DNA of 64,000 bases, from NCBI GenBank assembly GCA_041875495.1, contig CP112982.1, forward strand, positions 2,976,001 to 3,040,000. Direction: 5' to 3'. Position numbers and translations under genes: made by a program. A model generated the notes under the pieces. The model saw only the letters and a list, made by a program, of their open reading frames with translations. It was not told where the DNA came from and made no database searches. Of the stretch, positions 42,059 through 53,501 are shown one piece after another; within the stretch, counting starts at the first letter, position 1, and each line of letters starts with the position of its first letter. Origin of the DNA: Halomonas sp. CH40. Its GTDB lineage: Bacteria > Pseudomonadota > Gammaproteobacteria > Pseudomonadales > Halomonadaceae.

Positions 42059-42471
42059 TAACGCGCCTCCTCGTTATCTGCCTCACCTTCCGGCTGATCA
42101 TCATCCTGACGGTCACGATCACTGGCCACGGCTTCATCGATCAAGGAGGACAGATGCTGACCACGCACCACGCTTTCATCAAAATGAAAGCGTAACTCAG
42201 GTACATGGCGCAGTTTGATCCGCTTGGCGATCTGACTTCTCAGAAAACCACCGGCACGTTTCAGCACCTGAAGGTTTTCCTTGATGCGCTCAGGGCTCTG
42301 CTCACCGAGCAAAGTGACATAGATATCAGCGTAGCCAAGATCACGGCTCACGGTCACACCACTGACCGTGACCATCCCCAAACGCGGGTCTTTGACTTCG
42401 CGCTGAATAAGTACCGCCAGCTCCTTCTGGAGCTGGTCGGCCACTCGGTCGGTACGCTTGAATTCGCGCAT
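42058..42471 (-). CDS. rbfA: Ribosome-binding factor A
   Basis: A 137-residue KH-like protein that assists late maturation of the 30S subunit and cold adaptation. Hallmarks are RVADQLQKELA, RDLGYADIYVT and LRSQIAKRIKLRHVPELRFHFDES. The acidic tail is about 20 residues long. The ATG at 42471 lies 18 bp after infB's stop. It belongs to the same operon as infB and truB. Confidence 0.97.
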   Translation of the reverse strand: MREFKRTDRVADQLQKELAVLIQREVKDPRLGMVTVSGVTVSRDLGYADIYVTLLGEQSPERIKENLQVLKRAGGFLRSQIAKRIKLRHVPELRFHFDESVVRGQHLSSLIDEAVASDRDRQDDDQPEGEADNEEAR

Positions 42472-42489
42472 AGTAAACTCCCGGCGAAC

Positions 42490-45057
42490 TTAGAGGCTGC
42501 GTTCGACTTTAACCTGGTCGAAGACCTCGATCTTGTCGCCCACTTGAACATCGTTGTAGTTTTTCACCCCGATGCCGCACTCTACGCCACTGCGTACTTC
42601 CTGCACGTCATCCTTATAGCGGCGCAGTGATTCAAGCTCACCTTCGTAAATGACGACGTTATCGCGCAATACACGAATACGCTTGTTACGGAATACGCTG
42701 CCTTCAACCACCATACAGCCTGCCACCGCACCGATTTTCGGCGCACGGAAGACATCACGAACTTCAGCCACACCGACGATTTCTTCTTTCCATTCGGGGG
42801 CCAGCATACCGCTCATCGCCTGCTTCACTTCATCGATCAGCTGGTAGATGACGCTGTAGTAACGCAGATCCAGACCTTCACGCTCGATGATTTCGCGAGC
42901 TGCCGCGTCAGCACGGACGTTAAAGCCAACCACGATCGCTTCAGAAGCCAGTGCCAGGTTGGCGTCCGTTCCGGTAATACCGCCAACACCAGAAGACACC
43001 ACGGCAACCTTGACTTCTTCAGTGGAGAGCTCTTCCAGAGCGCCTTTAATCGCTTCCAGCGAGCCCTGCACATCGGCCTTCAGCACGATATTGACCTTGG
43101 CAACTTCGTCCTGGCCCATCTGGCTGAACATGTTCTCAAGTTTGGCTTTCTGCTGACGTGCCAGGCGAACTTCACGGTATTTGCCCTGACGGAAGTTGGC
43201 CACTTCACGGGCTTTCTTCTCATCGGCAACCGCCATGAACTCTTCACCGGCTTCCGGCGTGCCATCCAGGCCCTGAATTTCGACCGGCTGGGAGGGACCA
43301 GCGCTATCCACCTGCTGGCCCAACTCGTTGGTCAGCGCACGGACGCGGCCATAATGCAGGCCAGCAAGCACGATATCGCCTTTCTTCAGGGTGCCGTTCT
43401 GCACCAGTACGGTCGCTACCGGGCCACGACCTTTATCAAGGCGTGACTCAACCACAACCCCTTTACCCGGCGCGGAAGGCACTGCCGTCAGTTCAAGCAC
43501 TTCAGAGACCAACTGGATTGCTTCCAGTAGTTCTTCGATACCGTCACCGGTCTTGGCAGACACGTGCACAAACTGGGTATCACCGCCCCATTCTTCCGAA
43601 ATAACGCCATGCTGGGAAAGCTCGTTACGAATACGGTCAAAGTCAGCGCCTTCTTTATCGACCTTGTTGACCGCCACGACCATAGGCACTTCCGCTGCCT
43701 TGGAGTGTTCAATGGCCTCGACCGTCTGGGGCATGACACCATCATCAGCCGCTACCACCAGGATAACCACGTCAGTTGCCTTGGCACCGCGGGCACGCAT
43801 GGCAGTAAATGCCGCGTGGCCCGGCGTATCCAGGAAGGTCACCCCACCGTGGTCATCTTCCACGTGATAGGCGCCGATATGCTGGGTGATACCGCCCGCT
43901 TCGCCCGTCGCCACCTTGGCGCGCCGGATATAGTCCAACAGCGATGTCTTACCATGGTCGACGTGACCCATGACGGTAACCACCGGTGAACGTGTGATTT
44001 CCTCACCTTCGTAGGAAATGCTATCCAGCACTTCCGTCTCAAGTGCGTCATCCTTGACCAGACGCGCCTTATGGCCCATTTCTTCCACTACGATCGCCGC
44101 TGTATCCTGATCAATCGTTTGGTTGATCGTTACGGCGGCACCCATGTTGAACATCGCCTTGATGACTTCATTGGCCTTGATCGACATCTTGTCGGCCAGT
44201 TCCGCCACACTGATAGACTCAGGGATGGACACTTCACGAACTATCGGCTGCGTCGGCTTCTGGAAAGCATGCTTACCATTACCGCTTTGGCCACCAGTGC
44301 TGCGGCGACCACCGCGACGCTCGGCACGCTTGGCTTTCTTGGCACCACCGCCGCGTTTGCGTTCTTCACGATCAGTACGATCATCTTCCTGGTCATGACG
44401 GCCTTTTTTCTTGGCCGCGGCTTTCTTGGGCGGTGCGGTACGGCGATCAGAGCGGCCTTCCTTGGGCGGTGCCGGCGGCATTTCTTCTGCGGCTGGCTCG
44501 CTGCTTTCCAGTTCAGGCACCGGAATTTCAAGATTGGTCGGCACGTCTGCCTGCTTGGCTTTTGCTGCTGCGGCCTGGGCTTCCTGCTCCTGACGCTTTT
44601 TACGTTCAGCTTCATCGGCCTGGCGCTTGGCTTCAGCGGCCTTGCGCTCTTCGGCATCACGCGCATCGCGTACCTTACGTTCTGCTTCCGCCTCAGCCAT
44701 ATCACCCACCAGCTGACGAGGGCCGCTGTGCTTGGGCTCCTGTGCTTTAGGCTTATCGTCTTCGGCACGCTTCACATAGGTTTTCTTCTTGCGAACCTGG
44801 ACTTCAATGGTCTTGCCGCGATCACCTGTCTTGATCTTGCTACGCGTTTTACGCGTCAGGGTAATGCGGTTTTTGCTGGCATCATTGTCACCGCCATGGC
44901 TCTTTTTCAGGTGGCGCAACAGGGTCTGCTTGTCTTCTTCAGACACTGCATCACTTTCCGAGCTATGGGGCAGTCCGGCTTCTTTCATCTGTTCCAACAA
45001 ACGAGGCGCTTCACGCCCCACTTTTACTGCAAAATCTTTTACTGTCATATCTGACAT
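42490..45057 (-). CDS. infB: Translation initiation factor IF-2
   Basis: An 855-residue GTPase that brings initiator tRNA to the 30S subunit. An N-terminal IF2_N segment ([20 protein letters not shown]...) is followed by a long charged linker (about 100-270) rich in Glu, Lys and Arg. The G domain has [30 protein letters not shown] and NKVDK, and the C-terminal domains bind fMet-tRNA. Several start codons are used in E. coli, but here only the first ATG with a GAGGAGGG-like site (TGAGGAGGG) is clear. It sits in the nusA operon. Confidence 0.98.
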   Translation of the reverse strand: MSDMTVKDFAVKVGREAPRLLEQMKEAGLPHSSESDAVSEEDKQTLLRHLKKSHGGDNDASKNRITLTRKTRSKIKTGDRGKTIEVQVRKKKTYVKRAEDDKPKAQEPKHSGPRQLVGDMAEAEAERKVRDARDAEERKAAEAKRQADEAERKKRQEQEAQAAAAKAKQADVPTNLEIPVPELESSEPAAEEMPPAPPKEGRSDRRTAPPKKAAAKKKGRHDQEDDRTDREERKRGGGAKKAKRAERRGGRRSTGGQSGNGKHAFQKPTQPIVREVSIPESISVAELADKMSIKANEVIKAMFNMGAAVTINQTIDQDTAAIVVEEMGHKARLVKDDALETEVLDSISYEGEEITRSPVVTVMGHVDHGKTSLLDYIRRAKVATGEAGGITQHIGAYHVEDDHGGVTFLDTPGHAAFTAMRARGAKATDVVILVVAADDGVMPQTVEAIEHSKAAEVPMVVAVNKVDKEGADFDRIRNELSQHGVISEEWGGDTQFVHVSAKTGDGIEELLEAIQLVSEVLELTAVPSAPGKGVVVESRLDKGRGPVATVLVQNGTLKKGDIVLAGLHYGRVRALTNELGQQVDSAGPSQPVEIQGLDGTPEAGEEFMAVADEKKAREVANFRQGKYREVRLARQQKAKLENMFSQMGQDEVAKVNIVLKADVQGSLEAIKGALEELSTEEVKVAVVSSGVGGITGTDANLALASEAIVVGFNVRADAAAREIIEREGLDLRYYSVIYQLIDEVKQAMSGMLAPEWKEEIVGVAEVRDVFRAPKIGAVAGCMVVEGSVFRNKRIRVLRDNVVIYEGELESLRRYKDDVQEVRSGVECGIGVKNYNDVQVGDKIEVFDQVKVERSL

Positions 45058-45084
45058 ATTGACCCTCCTCAGCCCGTGTCCTGT

Positions 45085-46599
45085 TTACTGTGTGTTCGAT
45101 TCGGATGCGGCATCGTCTTCGAACCAGGGCGCACGGGCAGTCATGATCAGTGCCGCTGCGCGCGCTTCGTCCAATTCCTCGATATCGACCAGATCATCGA
45201 CAGACTGCTCTGCAAGGTCTTCCATGGTCACAATGCCACGGCTGGCCAGGATGAAGGCCAGGTGGCGTTCCATACCGTCCATTTCAAGCAGGTCATCTGC
45301 CGGTTGAGCGCCGTCAAGTGCTTCTTCCGAGGCAATCGCCATCGTCAGCAGCTCGTCTTTTGCCCTCGCGCGTAACGCTTCAACCAAGTCTTCATCGAAT
45401 TCTTCGATTTCAAGCATTTCGTCAAGCGGCACGTAAGCAATTTCTTCCAGGGTGGTAAACCCCTCTTCTACCAGCAAGCGGGCGACATCTTCATCCACTT
45501 CCAGATGCTGGATAAAGGTATCTACCAGGCTGTCAATTTCCTGTTCGCGCTTTTCGTCGGCTTCGGCTTCGGTCATGACGTTGATTCGCCAGCCGGTCAG
45601 CTCAGATGCCAAACGCACGTTCTGGCCACTGCGACCAATCGCCTGGGCGAGATTGTCCGCCGCAACGGCAACATCCATGGCGTGGGCGTCTTCATCGACC
45701 AGAATGGAAGCGACATCCGCCGGCGCCATGGCGTTAATCACCAACTGGGCAGGATTGTCGTCCCACAGCACGATATCGACCCGCTCGTTCTGAAGCTCGG
45801 ACGACACTGCCTGAACGCGCGAACCACGCATGCCCACACAGGCGCCTACCGGGTCTATACGGCGATCATTGGTTTTCACCGCAATCTTGGCACGTGAACC
45901 AGGATCACGAGCAGCACCCTTGATTTCAATCAGCTGCTCAGCAATTTCCGGCACTTCAATTTTGAATAGCTCAATGATCAGTTCAGGGCAAGTACGTGAC
46001 AACAGGAGTTGCGCACCACGCGCTTCCGGATCAACCTGCACCAGCAGCGCCCTGACCCGCTCATTCATGCGGTAACGCTCACCGTGAATCATTTCATTGC
46101 GCGGCAAAAAGGCTTCAGCGTTATCACCCAGGTCGATAATCAGACCATCACGGGTAGTTTTCTTGACAATACCCGCCACCAGTTCGCCTTCGCGATCAGC
46201 GTATTGGCGCACGACTTCAGCCCGCTCGGCCTCGCGTACCTTCTGTACGATCACCTGCTTGGCCGTTTGCGCAGCAATGCGGCCAAATTCGGCGTTTTCG
46301 ATCTGCTGCTCAACCACATCGCCAAGCTTCAGCGGCGGATCACGTTGCTCTGCAATGCTTTCCTTGATCTCGTAGTCCGGCGTTTCGAACTCGTCATCTT
46401 CAACGACTGTCCAGTAGCGGAACGTCAGGTAATCACCCGTGCGACGATCAATGTGAACACGAACGTTTGCTTCTTCCTTATCAAAACGCTTGCGTGACGC
46501 GCTAGCCAATGCGGCTTCAACCGCCTCAAAGATGACATCGCGGGGAACGCCCTTTTCATTGGAGATCGCGTCCACGACCATTAAAATTTCTTTACTCAT
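45085..46599 (-). CDS. nusA: Transcription termination/antitermination factor NusA
   Basis: A 504-residue RNA polymerase-binding factor. It has an N-terminal RNAP-binding domain, an S1 domain (about 135-200, with [16 protein letters not shown]), two KH domains (about 220-345, with [12 protein letters not shown] and [13 protein letters not shown]) and two acidic C-terminal repeats (about 365-420 and 440-490). This matches the E. coli domain order. It acts in rRNA antitermination, which is relevant to the boxA elements upstream. The gene lies between rimP and infB. It is followed by infB after 27 bp. Confidence 0.98.
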   Translation of the reverse strand: MSKEILMVVDAISNEKGVPRDVIFEAVEAALASASRKRFDKEEANVRVHIDRRTGDYLTFRYWTVVEDDEFETPDYEIKESIAEQRDPPLKLGDVVEQQIENAEFGRIAAQTAKQVIVQKVREAERAEVVRQYADREGELVAGIVKKTTRDGLIIDLGDNAEAFLPRNEMIHGERYRMNERVRALLVQVDPEARGAQLLLSRTCPELIIELFKIEVPEIAEQLIEIKGAARDPGSRAKIAVKTNDRRIDPVGACVGMRGSRVQAVSSELQNERVDIVLWDDNPAQLVINAMAPADVASILVDEDAHAMDVAVAADNLAQAIGRSGQNVRLASELTGWRINVMTEAEADEKREQEIDSLVDTFIQHLEVDEDVARLLVEEGFTTLEEIAYVPLDEMLEIEEFDEDLVEALRARAKDELLTMAIASEEALDGAQPADDLLEMDGMERHLAFILASRGIVTMEDLAEQSVDDLVDIEELDEARAAALIMTARAPWFEDDAASESNTQ

Positions 46600-46668
46600 G
46601 CGCTTGCCTCGCCAGAAAACCTATCCTTATATGCAAAAGTCCGGCACTCCGCCGGTCGCGTCACCCGA

Positions 46669-47130
46669 TCAATCATCGAACTGAGGAACAATGGTCGCCT
46701 GATCAATACTTTCGATCGGAAAGCAGAATTCTTCTCCGTCCATATGCAACAGCACCTCATCCTCTTCTACACCGGCAATCAAGCCACTGAATTTGCGCCG
46801 ACCATCAAAGGGTATACGCAGCTTGAGTGCCGCTTGATGGCCGATACAACGGGCAAAGTGGTCAAGGGTATAAAGAGGGCGCGCCATTCCCGGGGAGGAA
46901 ACTTCCAGCCGGTATTCACCGGGGATAGGGTCTTCCACATCCAGCACAGCACTGACCTGGCGGCTGATATCGGCACAGTCGTCAACGCTGACGCCACTTT
47001 CGCGCTCAATGTAAATGACCAACCGCGAGTGCTTTCCCTGGGACAGGTGATCGACACCCCACAGTTCAAAACCCATCGCAGTAACAACAGGCTCGATTAG
47101 CGCATGAAGCGCAGCATGTTTTGTGGCCAC
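46669..47130 (-). CDS. rimP: Ribosome maturation factor RimP
   Basis: A 153-residue protein for 30S assembly. The N-terminal domain (EPVVTAMGFELWGVDHLSQG, then VSVDDCADISRQVSAVLDVEDPI) and YRLEVSSPGMARPL are typical, and the C-terminal Sm-like barrel has GLIAGVEEDEVLLHM. The start is GTG at 47130 (VATKHAALHALI) with TAGGAG eight bases upstream. The longer frame to 47439 lies over a terminator and is not used. It begins the rimP-nusA-infB-rbfA-truB operon. Confidence 0.95.
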   Translation of the reverse strand: MATKHAALHALIEPVVTAMGFELWGVDHLSQGKHSRLVIYIERESGVSVDDCADISRQVSAVLDVEDPIPGEYRLEVSSPGMARPLYTLDHFARCIGHQAALKLRIPFDGRRKFSGLIAGVEEDEVLLHMDGEEFCFPIESIDQATIVPQFDD

Positions 47131-47340
47131 AGACAAAGCTCCTATAGCCGTTGCATCAGGCACCTGGCCAGGAGTCGAAAGGAAAGCTAGGTGGCTGATT
47201 GGCGTTACCCGAAAACGTGCCTGGCGTGTAAACGCAGGGCATCCGTTAGTGAGATACTGATTCTTCGTGAACGTCGTATGATCAAACGCTCTGCTGATGA
47301 TTCTACTACCAGCACGCCCGTTACCGACCATGCTGCTAAC

Positions 47341-47371
47341 AAAAAGCCCCTTCACAGGAAGGGGCTTTTTT
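47341..47371. terminator. Bidirectional-looking terminator downstream of the tRNA genes
   Basis: A GCCCCTTC / GAAGGGGC stem (47346-47353 with 47358-47365) with A and T runs on both sides. On the minus strand it terminates the secG-tRNA(Leu)-tRNA(fMet) unit before rimP. Confidence 0.9.
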
Positions 47372-47447
47372 AAAGAAACCTGTAGTACCATCAAGTTATT
47401 TGCAACTGATAAGGTTATTTCTAAAACCATTGTCAGCACACTTGAAA

Positions 47448-47524
<77 letters not shown>

Positions 47525-47640
47525 TCAATCTAGGTGAACGATAATAGACCTTTGAATCAGTTTCGTCAAGGCTTATTTCGTCTTGGTTGCTAATCCCGAC
47601 CTGGAAAACTGACATCTTGAATAACTGTCAGTGAATCAGT

Positions 47641-47727
47641 TGGTGCCGAAGGCGGGACTTGAACCCGCACGACCATACGGTCACTACCCCCTCAAGATAG
47701 CGTGTCTACCAATTCCACCACTTCGGC
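47641..47727 (-). tRNA. tRNA(Leu), anticodon GAG
   Basis: 87 nt with CCA encoded. It has the long variable arm of a class II tRNA (GTAGTGACCGTATGGTCGT region). The acceptor stem is GCCGAAG/CTTCGGC, and the anticodon loop reads TTGAGGG, giving GAG. The location between secG and rimP, just upstream of tRNA(fMet), is as in Pseudomonas and E. coli. Confidence 0.95.
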
Positions 47728-47757
47728 AACAGGGGAGGCTTTTGAAGAAACGCCATT

Positions 47758-48126
47758 TTATTGGTCGTCGCTCTCCTCTAGCACTGGCGCAGTATTATCC
47801 ACACTTCCCGAGGACTCGTCAAGCATCGGAGCCTCATTACGTTGCTGAATCAGTTGCGCATCAGGAATGCCCACTTCCGGCGCCTGACCGGCCTGAGTGG
47901 CAAAGTAAGCCAAGGTCAGCGAGGTCACAAAAAATCCTGCCGCCAGAATACCGGTAAACCGAGCCAGAAAATTGCCGCTACCGCGCGATCCGAAGACCGT
48001 CTGGGAGGCGCCACCGCCAAAGGAAGCGCCCGCCTCTGCCCCTTTACCTTGCTGCAGTAGAATGAGCACCACCAGGGCGATCGCAATCACCACATGAACC
48101 ATCAAAATTATTACTTGAACTTGCAT
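47758..48126 (-). CDS. secG: Preprotein translocase subunit SecG
   Basis: A 122-residue inner-membrane protein. Two hydrophobic helices (about residues 2-22 and 53-73) are joined by a [20 protein letters not shown] loop, the family signature. It supports SecYE in protein export. The acidic C-terminal tail (residues 80-122) is longer than in E. coli. The start at 48126 has CAGGATAA upstream. The upstream in-frame ATG overlaps tpiA and is not used. It follows tpiA by 4 bp. Confidence 0.95.
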   Translation of the reverse strand: MQVQVIILMVHVVIAIALVVLILLQQGKGAEAGASFGGGASQTVFGSRGSGNFLARFTGILAAGFFVTSLTLAYFATQAGQAPEVGIPDAQLIQQRNEAPMLDESSGSVDNTAPVLEESDDQ

Positions 48127-48130
48127 GAGT

Positions 48131-48880
48131 TTATCCTGCTGACTGACAAATAGCGTAGAAGTCGTCGACCTTGAGCGAAGCACCGCCCACCAGGCCGCCG
48201 TCGATGTCTGGCTGGGCCAATAACTCAGCCGCGTTGCCTGCGTTCATGCTGCCACCGTAAAGCAGACGCAGTTGCGCTGCCAGTTGCGTATCAAAGCCTG
48301 CCTGATACTCACGAATACCGGCCATCACCTCCTGAGCCTGCTCAGGAGAGGCGGTACGTCCTGTACCAATAGCCCAGACCGGCTCGTAGGCAATAACCAT
48401 CTGCTGCCGCTGAGCAGGATCCAGGCGCGCCATAACATAGCCAACTTGGCGTAGCACAACCTGCATGGTATCACCGGCATCGCGCTCTTCGAGTGTTTCA
48501 CCCACACATAGAACAGGTGTTAACCCCACACTGAGCGCTGCTTGGGTACGATCATAAACATGATCGTCAGTTTCCCGGTAAAGCTGGCGACGCTCAGAGT
48601 GCCCAATCAACACATAGCAAACGCCAAACTCCTTGAGCATCTGGCCGCTCACTTCCCCTGTATGGGCTCCGGAGTGAACGGGATTGAGCGTTTGTGCGCC
48701 CAACGCAAGCCGGGTACCCTCAAAGGCATGCCGGGCTGCATCCAGATAGGGAAAGGGCGGAATAATGGTAATATCCAGCGCTTCCGGTAAATCTGCCTGA
48801 GCAAAGCGCTCACCAAACTGGCGAATGAGCTCGGCAGAACCGTTCATTTTCCAGTTACCGGCAATTAAAGGCGTTCGCAT
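48131..48880 (-). CDS. tpiA: Triosephosphate isomerase
   Basis: A 249-residue TIM-barrel dimer interconverting dihydroxyacetone phosphate and glyceraldehyde 3-phosphate. The Asn-x-Lys of GNWKMNG, the catalytic His in IGHSERR, the catalytic Glu in [11 protein letters not shown] and the phosphate loop GGSMNAGN are all present. It sits between folP and secG. In Pseudomonas glmM lies between folP and tpiA, and it is absent here. Confidence 0.98.
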   Translation of the reverse strand: MRTPLIAGNWKMNGSAELIRQFGERFAQADLPEALDITIIPPFPYLDAARHAFEGTRLALGAQTLNPVHSGAHTGEVSGQMLKEFGVCYVLIGHSERRQLYRETDDHVYDRTQAALSVGLTPVLCVGETLEERDAGDTMQVVLRQVGYVMARLDPAQRQQMVIAYEPVWAIGTGRTASPEQAQEVMAGIREYQAGFDTQLAAQLRLLYGGSMNAGNAAELLAQPDIDGGLVGGASLKVDDFYAICQSAG

Positions 48881-48955
48881 GGGAAATCCTCACTGAAAGT
48901 GGTGCAAAATGGTATAGGAGCTACGCCAGCAAGACAACCGCTATTGCTGTCTCTG

Positions 48956-49891
48956 CTAATCCTGCTGGCGGCCGCAACCCTCCTGCATAACCGCCCAGGT
49001 CATGTTGACTGCATCTACATTGGGGGCCACATCATGTACGCGCAGGATTTTCGCACCGCGCTCAACGGCTAAAGCCGTCAGCGCCAGCCCCCCTGTCAGG
49101 CGCTCCTCGACCGGGCGCTCCAGTACCTTGCCAATCATGCTTTTACGTGACGTACCCACCAGCAGCGGGCGACCCAAAGCGCACAAACGCTCCATATGCT
49201 TAAGCAGGCGCAGATTATGCTCCACGGTCTTGCCAAAACCGAACCCCGGATCCAACAGCAATCTGTTTTTGCGCAAGCCTGCCGCTTCGCATATTTCCAT
49301 GCGCTGCATAAGGTAATCCGCGACCTCATCTTCAATGGCACGCTCATAGCGGGGTGCTTGCTGCATGGTCTGGGGCTCTCCCTGGCGGTGCATCAAGCAC
49401 ACCGGCAAGGCACTGGCGGCAGCGGCAGACAAGGTACCCTCCAGCTCCAGAGCACGCACATCGTTAAGCATGCCCGCCCCCAGCGCGGTTACTTCACGCA
49501 TAACGCTGGCACGGCTGGTATCCACCGACACCAGCGCATCCAGTTCGCGCACCAAGGCTTCTACCACAGGGGCAACACGGTCAAGCTCCTGTTGCTCTGC
49601 CACCGGCGAGGCGCCAGGGCGCGTTGACTCACCGCCAACATCAATAATCGCCGCACCTTCAGCCAGCATGCGTTCAGCGTGGCGCAAAGCCTCATCCAGT
49701 GAGGCATGCTGCCCACCATCCGAGAAAGAATCAGGAGTGACATTCAGGATCCCCATGACTCGTGGAAAGGAGAGATCCAGCAAATGACGACCACAACGCA
49801 ACTGCTCACCGTCTGTGGGCACATTGATATCCACTGGAGAAAGGTTTGGAGTTGAAGTAGGCGCTGAAATTGATGAAGTATTTGAGTTCAT
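48956..49891 (-). CDS. folP: Dihydropteroate synthase
   Basis: A 311-residue TIM-barrel enzyme joining the pterin pyrophosphate and p-aminobenzoate, and the sulfonamide target. Hallmarks are VMGILNVTPDSFSDGG, GAAIIDVGGESTRPGA, VSVDTSRASVM, LLDPGFGFGKT and the LLVGTSRKSMIG loop. The N-terminus has about 40 extra residues rich in Ser, Thr and Pro compared with E. coli. The start at 49891 has AGGCGG upstream, so the extension may be real. An internal start would lack support. There is a terminator between ftsH and this gene. Confidence 0.96.
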   Translation of the reverse strand: MNSNTSSISAPTSTPNLSPVDINVPTDGEQLRCGRHLLDLSFPRVMGILNVTPDSFSDGGQHASLDEALRHAERMLAEGAAIIDVGGESTRPGASPVAEQQELDRVAPVVEALVRELDALVSVDTSRASVMREVTALGAGMLNDVRALELEGTLSAAAASALPVCLMHRQGEPQTMQQAPRYERAIEDEVADYLMQRMEICEAAGLRKNRLLLDPGFGFGKTVEHNLRLLKHMERLCALGRPLLVGTSRKSMIGKVLERPVEERLTGGLALTALAVERGAKILRVHDVAPNVDAVNMTWAVMQEGCGRQQD

Positions 49892-49983
49892 GCAACCGCC
49901 TGGTCAAGTAAAAAAGTGGACAGGAACCATCTTGAAAGTATGAAAAGCCAAGAAGCATCGGCCGATACCTTTTCAAGACGAAC

Positions 49984-50015
49984 AAAAAGGCGCCCCTGTT
50001 ATGGGGCGCCTTTTT
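49984..50015 (-). terminator. Terminator after ftsH
   Basis: A 13-bp stem with A/T-rich base (49984-49996 with 50003-50015), followed by T on both strands. It separates ftsH from folP. Confidence 0.92.
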
Positions 50016-50029
50016 GTCTGGCGAGGAGA

Positions 50030-52066
50030 TCAGGGCCCTGCAGAACCGCCTAGCGGGTCAGAAGGACGACGACGTGGTCCGTCTTCGTCTTCACTTTCAT
50101 CCCCAATATCGTTGCCCTTGTCGTCTGCACCTCCATCGGTGCCATTGCCACTGCTACCGGATACCTCTTCCTTAGGCTTGTCAGAAGACTGCTTGTCGGT
50201 TACCGGCGAACCGCCACCGGATGAATCTCCTTCGTTCCAGTCTTCCGGAGGACGCGGCGTACGACCCTCCATAATATCCTTCAGCTGGGTGGCATCGATG
50301 GTCTCGTATTTCATCAAGGCATCTGCCATTGCATCAAGCTTATCGCGGTTGTCTTCAAGAATCTTTTGCGCTTGCTCGTAGCAACCATCAATAATCTTGC
50401 GGACTTCCTTATCCAGACGCGTCGTGGTTTCACCCGATTTCATCTTGGCGCCGCCCTGGCTTGAACCGAGGAACTGATGCGATTCATCTTCGTCGTAAAG
50501 AATCGGCCCCATTTCATCCGAAAGCCCCCACTTGGCCACCATGTTGTGGGCAAGCTCGGTTGCACGCTTGATATCGTTGGATGCCCCTGTGGTGACACCA
50601 TTTGGCCCAAGCGTCATTTCTTCGGCAATGCGCCCCCCGAACAGCGAGCAAATCTGGCTGATGATCTGCTGGCGTGACAGGCTGTAGCGGTCTTCCTCCG
50701 GCAGGAACATGGTGACACCCAGCGCACGACCACGAGGAATGATGGTGACCTTGTAAACCGGATCATGCTCAGGCATCACCAGACCGATAATCGCATGACC
50801 TGATTCGTGATAAGCCGTATTCAGCTTCTCTTTACTGGTCATGACCATGGATTTGCGCTCTGCGCCCATCATGATCTTGTCTTTGGCCTGTTCAAGCTCA
50901 TCCATACCGACCAGACGCTTGTTGCCACGTGCGGCAAACAAGGCTGCCTCGTTGACCAGGTTGGCCAGATCAGCGCCGGAAAAGCCAGGCGTACCACGGG
51001 CAATCAGCTGCGGTTTGACATCTTCTGCCAGCGGCACCTTACGCAGGTGAACGCCCAGGATGTGCTCGCGGCCACGGATATCCGGCAGGCCTACCGTGAC
51101 CTGGCGGTCAAAGCGGCCCGGACGCATCAGCGCCGGGTCAAGCACGTCAGGGCGGTTAGTGGCGGCAATAACGATGATACCTTCGTTAGCCTCAAAACCA
51201 TCCATTTCAACCAGCAACTGGTTGAGCGTCTGCTCGCGCTCGTCGTTACCGCCGCCCATGCCAGCACCACGCGAACGGCCTACCGCATCAATCTCGTCAA
51301 TAAAGATAATACAGGGTGCCTGTTTCTTGGCCTGTTCGAACATGTCACGTACACGTGAGGCACCGACACCCACAAACATTTCAACGAAATCCGAACCAGA
51401 GATCGAGAAGAACGGCACCTTAGCTTCACCGGCAATCGACTTGGCCAACAGCGTTTTACCCGTACCTGGAGGCCCGACCATCAAGACACCGCGCGGGATG
51501 GTGCCACCCAGACGCTGGAACTTGGTCGGGTCGCGTAGGAAGTCGACCAGCTCTTCCACTTCTTCCTTGGCTTCATCACAGCCTGCCACATCAGCAAAAG
51601 TCGTCTTGATCTGATCTTGAGAGAGCAGCTTGGCCTTGGATTTACCAAAACTCATCGGCCCGCCTTTACCGCCACCGGCACCGCCCTGCATCTGGCGCAT
51701 GAAGAACATGAAAATAGCCAGTATCAGCAGAATCGGGAAGCTGGCAATCAGTAGACGCGTCCAGATGCTTTGTTGGTCAGGCTCCTGGCCCACAACGGTT
51801 ACGTCGTTGGCCAGGAGATCATCCATCAGTTTGGGGTCTTCCGCTGCCGGACGAATCGTCTGGAAGCTTGAACCGTCGCTACGCTCACCGTTGATGGTAT
51901 AACCATCAATGGTGACGCTGCGCACCTGCTGATTTTGCACCTGCTGCACGAACTGTGAGTAGTTCATGGTCTGCGTCGTCGTTTCGGTGCTGAAGTTATT
52001 GAACACCGTCAGCAGTACTGCCGCGATGACCAACCAGAGAATCAGGTTCTTTGCCATATCGTTCAA
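50030..52066 (-). CDS. ftsH: ATP-dependent zinc metalloprotease FtsH
   Basis: A 678-residue membrane-anchored AAA+ protease. The first helix is at about residues 7-23. A periplasmic domain follows, then a second helix (about 105-125). The AAA domain has Walker [25 protein letters not shown] and the SRH arginine. The zinc-binding HESGH motif lies near residue 420. The C-terminal tail (about 605-678) is rich in Gly, Ser, Asp and Glu. It degrades unfolded membrane proteins and LpxC/RpoH-type substrates. The start is TTG at 52066 with GAGGG upstream, giving MNDMAKN. ATG 52057 (MAKN) lacks a ribosome-binding site. Confidence 0.97.
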   Translation of the reverse strand: MNDMAKNLILWLVIAAVLLTVFNNFSTETTTQTMNYSQFVQQVQNQQVRSVTIDGYTINGERSDGSSFQTIRPAAEDPKLMDDLLANDVTVVGQEPDQQSIWTRLLIASFPILLILAIFMFFMRQMQGGAGGGKGGPMSFGKSKAKLLSQDQIKTTFADVAGCDEAKEEVEELVDFLRDPTKFQRLGGTIPRGVLMVGPPGTGKTLLAKSIAGEAKVPFFSISGSDFVEMFVGVGASRVRDMFEQAKKQAPCIIFIDEIDAVGRSRGAGMGGGNDEREQTLNQLLVEMDGFEANEGIIVIAATNRPDVLDPALMRPGRFDRQVTVGLPDIRGREHILGVHLRKVPLAEDVKPQLIARGTPGFSGADLANLVNEAALFAARGNKRLVGMDELEQAKDKIMMGAERKSMVMTSKEKLNTAYHESGHAIIGLVMPEHDPVYKVTIIPRGRALGVTMFLPEEDRYSLSRQQIISQICSLFGGRIAEEMTLGPNGVTTGASNDIKRATELAHNMVAKWGLSDEMGPILYDEDESHQFLGSSQGGAKMKSGETTTRLDKEVRKIIDGCYEQAQKILEDNRDKLDAMADALMKYETIDATQLKDIMEGRTPRPPEDWNEGDSSGGGSPVTDKQSSDKPKEEVSGSSGNGTDGGADDKGNDIGDESEDEDGPRRRPSDPLGGSAGP

Positions 52067-52317
52067 GGGGCTACCCTCATTACAAGAATCTTTCGGTTAA
52101 CACTCGTTACTGAGACAATACACCAGCAGCAAGCGTTCAACCATTGCCAAAGCAGATGTCGCTTTGGGCCATATGCATCAAACTTGATCAAAACCCGTCA
52201 TTATGCAAGACATACTTTGACACAACTTAGACACGGAGTGCGACAAGGTTTCTATCAATCAAGCTGATAGCCTGCCGCTATCAATCATTACTCTCTTTTT
52301 ACCCATCATGCAGAGTA

Positions 52318-52965
52318 TTACTTTTTGAAACCTTCAGCCAGCAGATAAACTTCCCGGGAGCGCGCCCGAGAGGCGTCTGGCTTACGGGTGACCACGCGCT
52401 GAAAATCATTACGTAGTGCCTTAAGGTAGTCATCAAAACCTTCTCCCTGGAACACCTTGGCCAGAAAGCGCCCACCTGGGGACAGGGTATCACGCGCCAA
52501 CTCCAGTGCCAGTTCGACAAGATACATTGCCTGAGGCTGATCAATCGCCGCCATACCACTCATATTGGGGGCCATATCCGACATCACAAGGTCAACAGGG
52601 CGATTCTGCAGGCGATCAAGAATCGCGTTAAGCACCTGCTCTTCGGTAAAGTCGCCCTGAATGAAGTCAACGCCTGCCAGCGCATCCATTTCCAGAATAT
52701 CCGAGGCAATCACGACACCCTTGTCGCCAACGCGCTCAGCCGCTACCTGGCTCCAGCCACCGGGAGCCGCGCCCAGGTCAATTATCGTCATCCCCGGGCG
52801 GAACAGCTTGTCCTTGTCATCCATTGCCAACAGTTTATAGCTGGCACGGGAGCGGTATCCATCCTGCCAGCTCTGCTTGACGTAAGGGTCGTCAAAATGC
52901 TCTTTCATCCAGCTTGCGCTGGTCTTGCTTGACTGCTGTTTACGGTCTTTAGGCTTTTGCTGCAT
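52318..52965 (-). CDS. rlmE: 23S rRNA (uridine(2552)-2'-O)-methyltransferase
   Basis: A 215-residue heat-shock-linked rRNA methyltransferase (FtsJ/RrmJ). The SAM-binding [13 protein letters not shown] loop, DMAPNMSG, and the K-D-K residues (YKLL, DMAP, AKVFQG) are present. It modifies the A-loop of 23S. The ATG at 52965 gives the usual [14 protein letters not shown] N-terminus ([15 protein letters not shown]). No strong ribosome-binding site is seen. ftsH follows 251 bp downstream in the same direction, the order known from E. coli. The gap (52067-52317) contains only promoter-like DNA. Confidence 0.95.
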   Translation of the reverse strand: MQQKPKDRKQQSSKTSASWMKEHFDDPYVKQSWQDGYRSRASYKLLAMDDKDKLFRPGMTIIDLGAAPGGWSQVAAERVGDKGVVIASDILEMDALAGVDFIQGDFTEEQVLNAILDRLQNRPVDLVMSDMAPNMSGMAAIDQPQAMYLVELALELARDTLSPGGRFLAKVFQGEGFDDYLKALRNDFQRVVTRKPDASRARSREVYLLAEGFKK

Positions 52966-53064
52966 AGGAAATCTGATGGTGGAAGTCAGGATAGGTGCTT
53001 TCACCTTGCGGCATTTCACCGTAAGATGGAACGTTAAGCGCAAACTGGGATACCACACGATACC

Positions 53065-53403
53065 ATGAGCTTGTCACAGGCACAAAAGAAAGCATTCCGC
53101 AGCATTGGCCATCACCTCAACCCGGTGGTGACCGTTTCTGAAAACGGCGTTTCAGAGAATTTGCTGGCGGAACTCGACCGCGCATTGCGCGACCATGAAC
53201 TGATCAAGGTAAAGCTGGCCATTCCTGAACGTGAGGATCGCGCCGCCATACTTGAAAGTCTGCTGGCGGAACTACCCGGCAATGCCAAGGCTGAGCTGGT
53301 TCAGACCATAGGCAAGATGGCCCTGCTCTATCGCCGCAATCCGCAGGCCAACCCCAAGCTTTCCAATATCAGCCGTTTCGAAAATCACCACGGACGTTTT
53401 TAG
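53065..53403 (+). CDS. yhbY: Ribosome assembly RNA-binding protein YhbY
   Basis: A 112-residue CRS1/YhbY (CRM) domain protein. The opening [20 protein letters not shown], the [24 protein letters not shown] core with the GxxG-like segment, and [12 protein letters not shown] are family features. It associates with pre-50S particles. It is divergent from rlmE, as in E. coli and Pseudomonas, with 99 bp between starts. A bidirectional terminator separates it from the convergent greA. The ATG at 53065 has no strong ribosome-binding site. Confidence 0.95.
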   Translation: MSLSQAQKKAFRSIGHHLNPVVTVSENGVSENLLAELDRALRDHELIKVKLAIPEREDRAAILESLLAELPGNAKAELVQTIGKMALLYRRNPQANPKLSNISRFENHHGRF

Positions 53404-53450
53404 GCACTTGACGGCAACAGCTAAATCTTGCCGCTAATAAGCCATCTATA

Positions 53451-53491
53451 AAAACATGCCCCACTGCCTGAATTGGCAGCGGGGCATTTTT
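53451..53491. terminator. Bidirectional terminator between yhbY and greA
   Basis: A long stem ATGCCCC..GGGGCAT with an inner CTGCC/GGCAG pairing, flanked by A and T runs, so both convergent genes can end here. Confidence 0.88.
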
Positions 53492-53501
53492 CATGGCTCA
53501 A

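Noticed and set aside
47131..47439. Longer N-terminus of rimP reaching to 47439
   Set aside because: This stretch crosses a strong terminator and has no family similarity. GTG 47130 has a good ribosome-binding site.
52067..52317. Possible heat-shock promoter or small gene between rlmE and ftsH
   Set aside because: I could find no CTTGAAA/CCCCAT pair with correct spacing. Only a weak TTGTGT-16-TAATGA and a small hairpin without a T run are visible.
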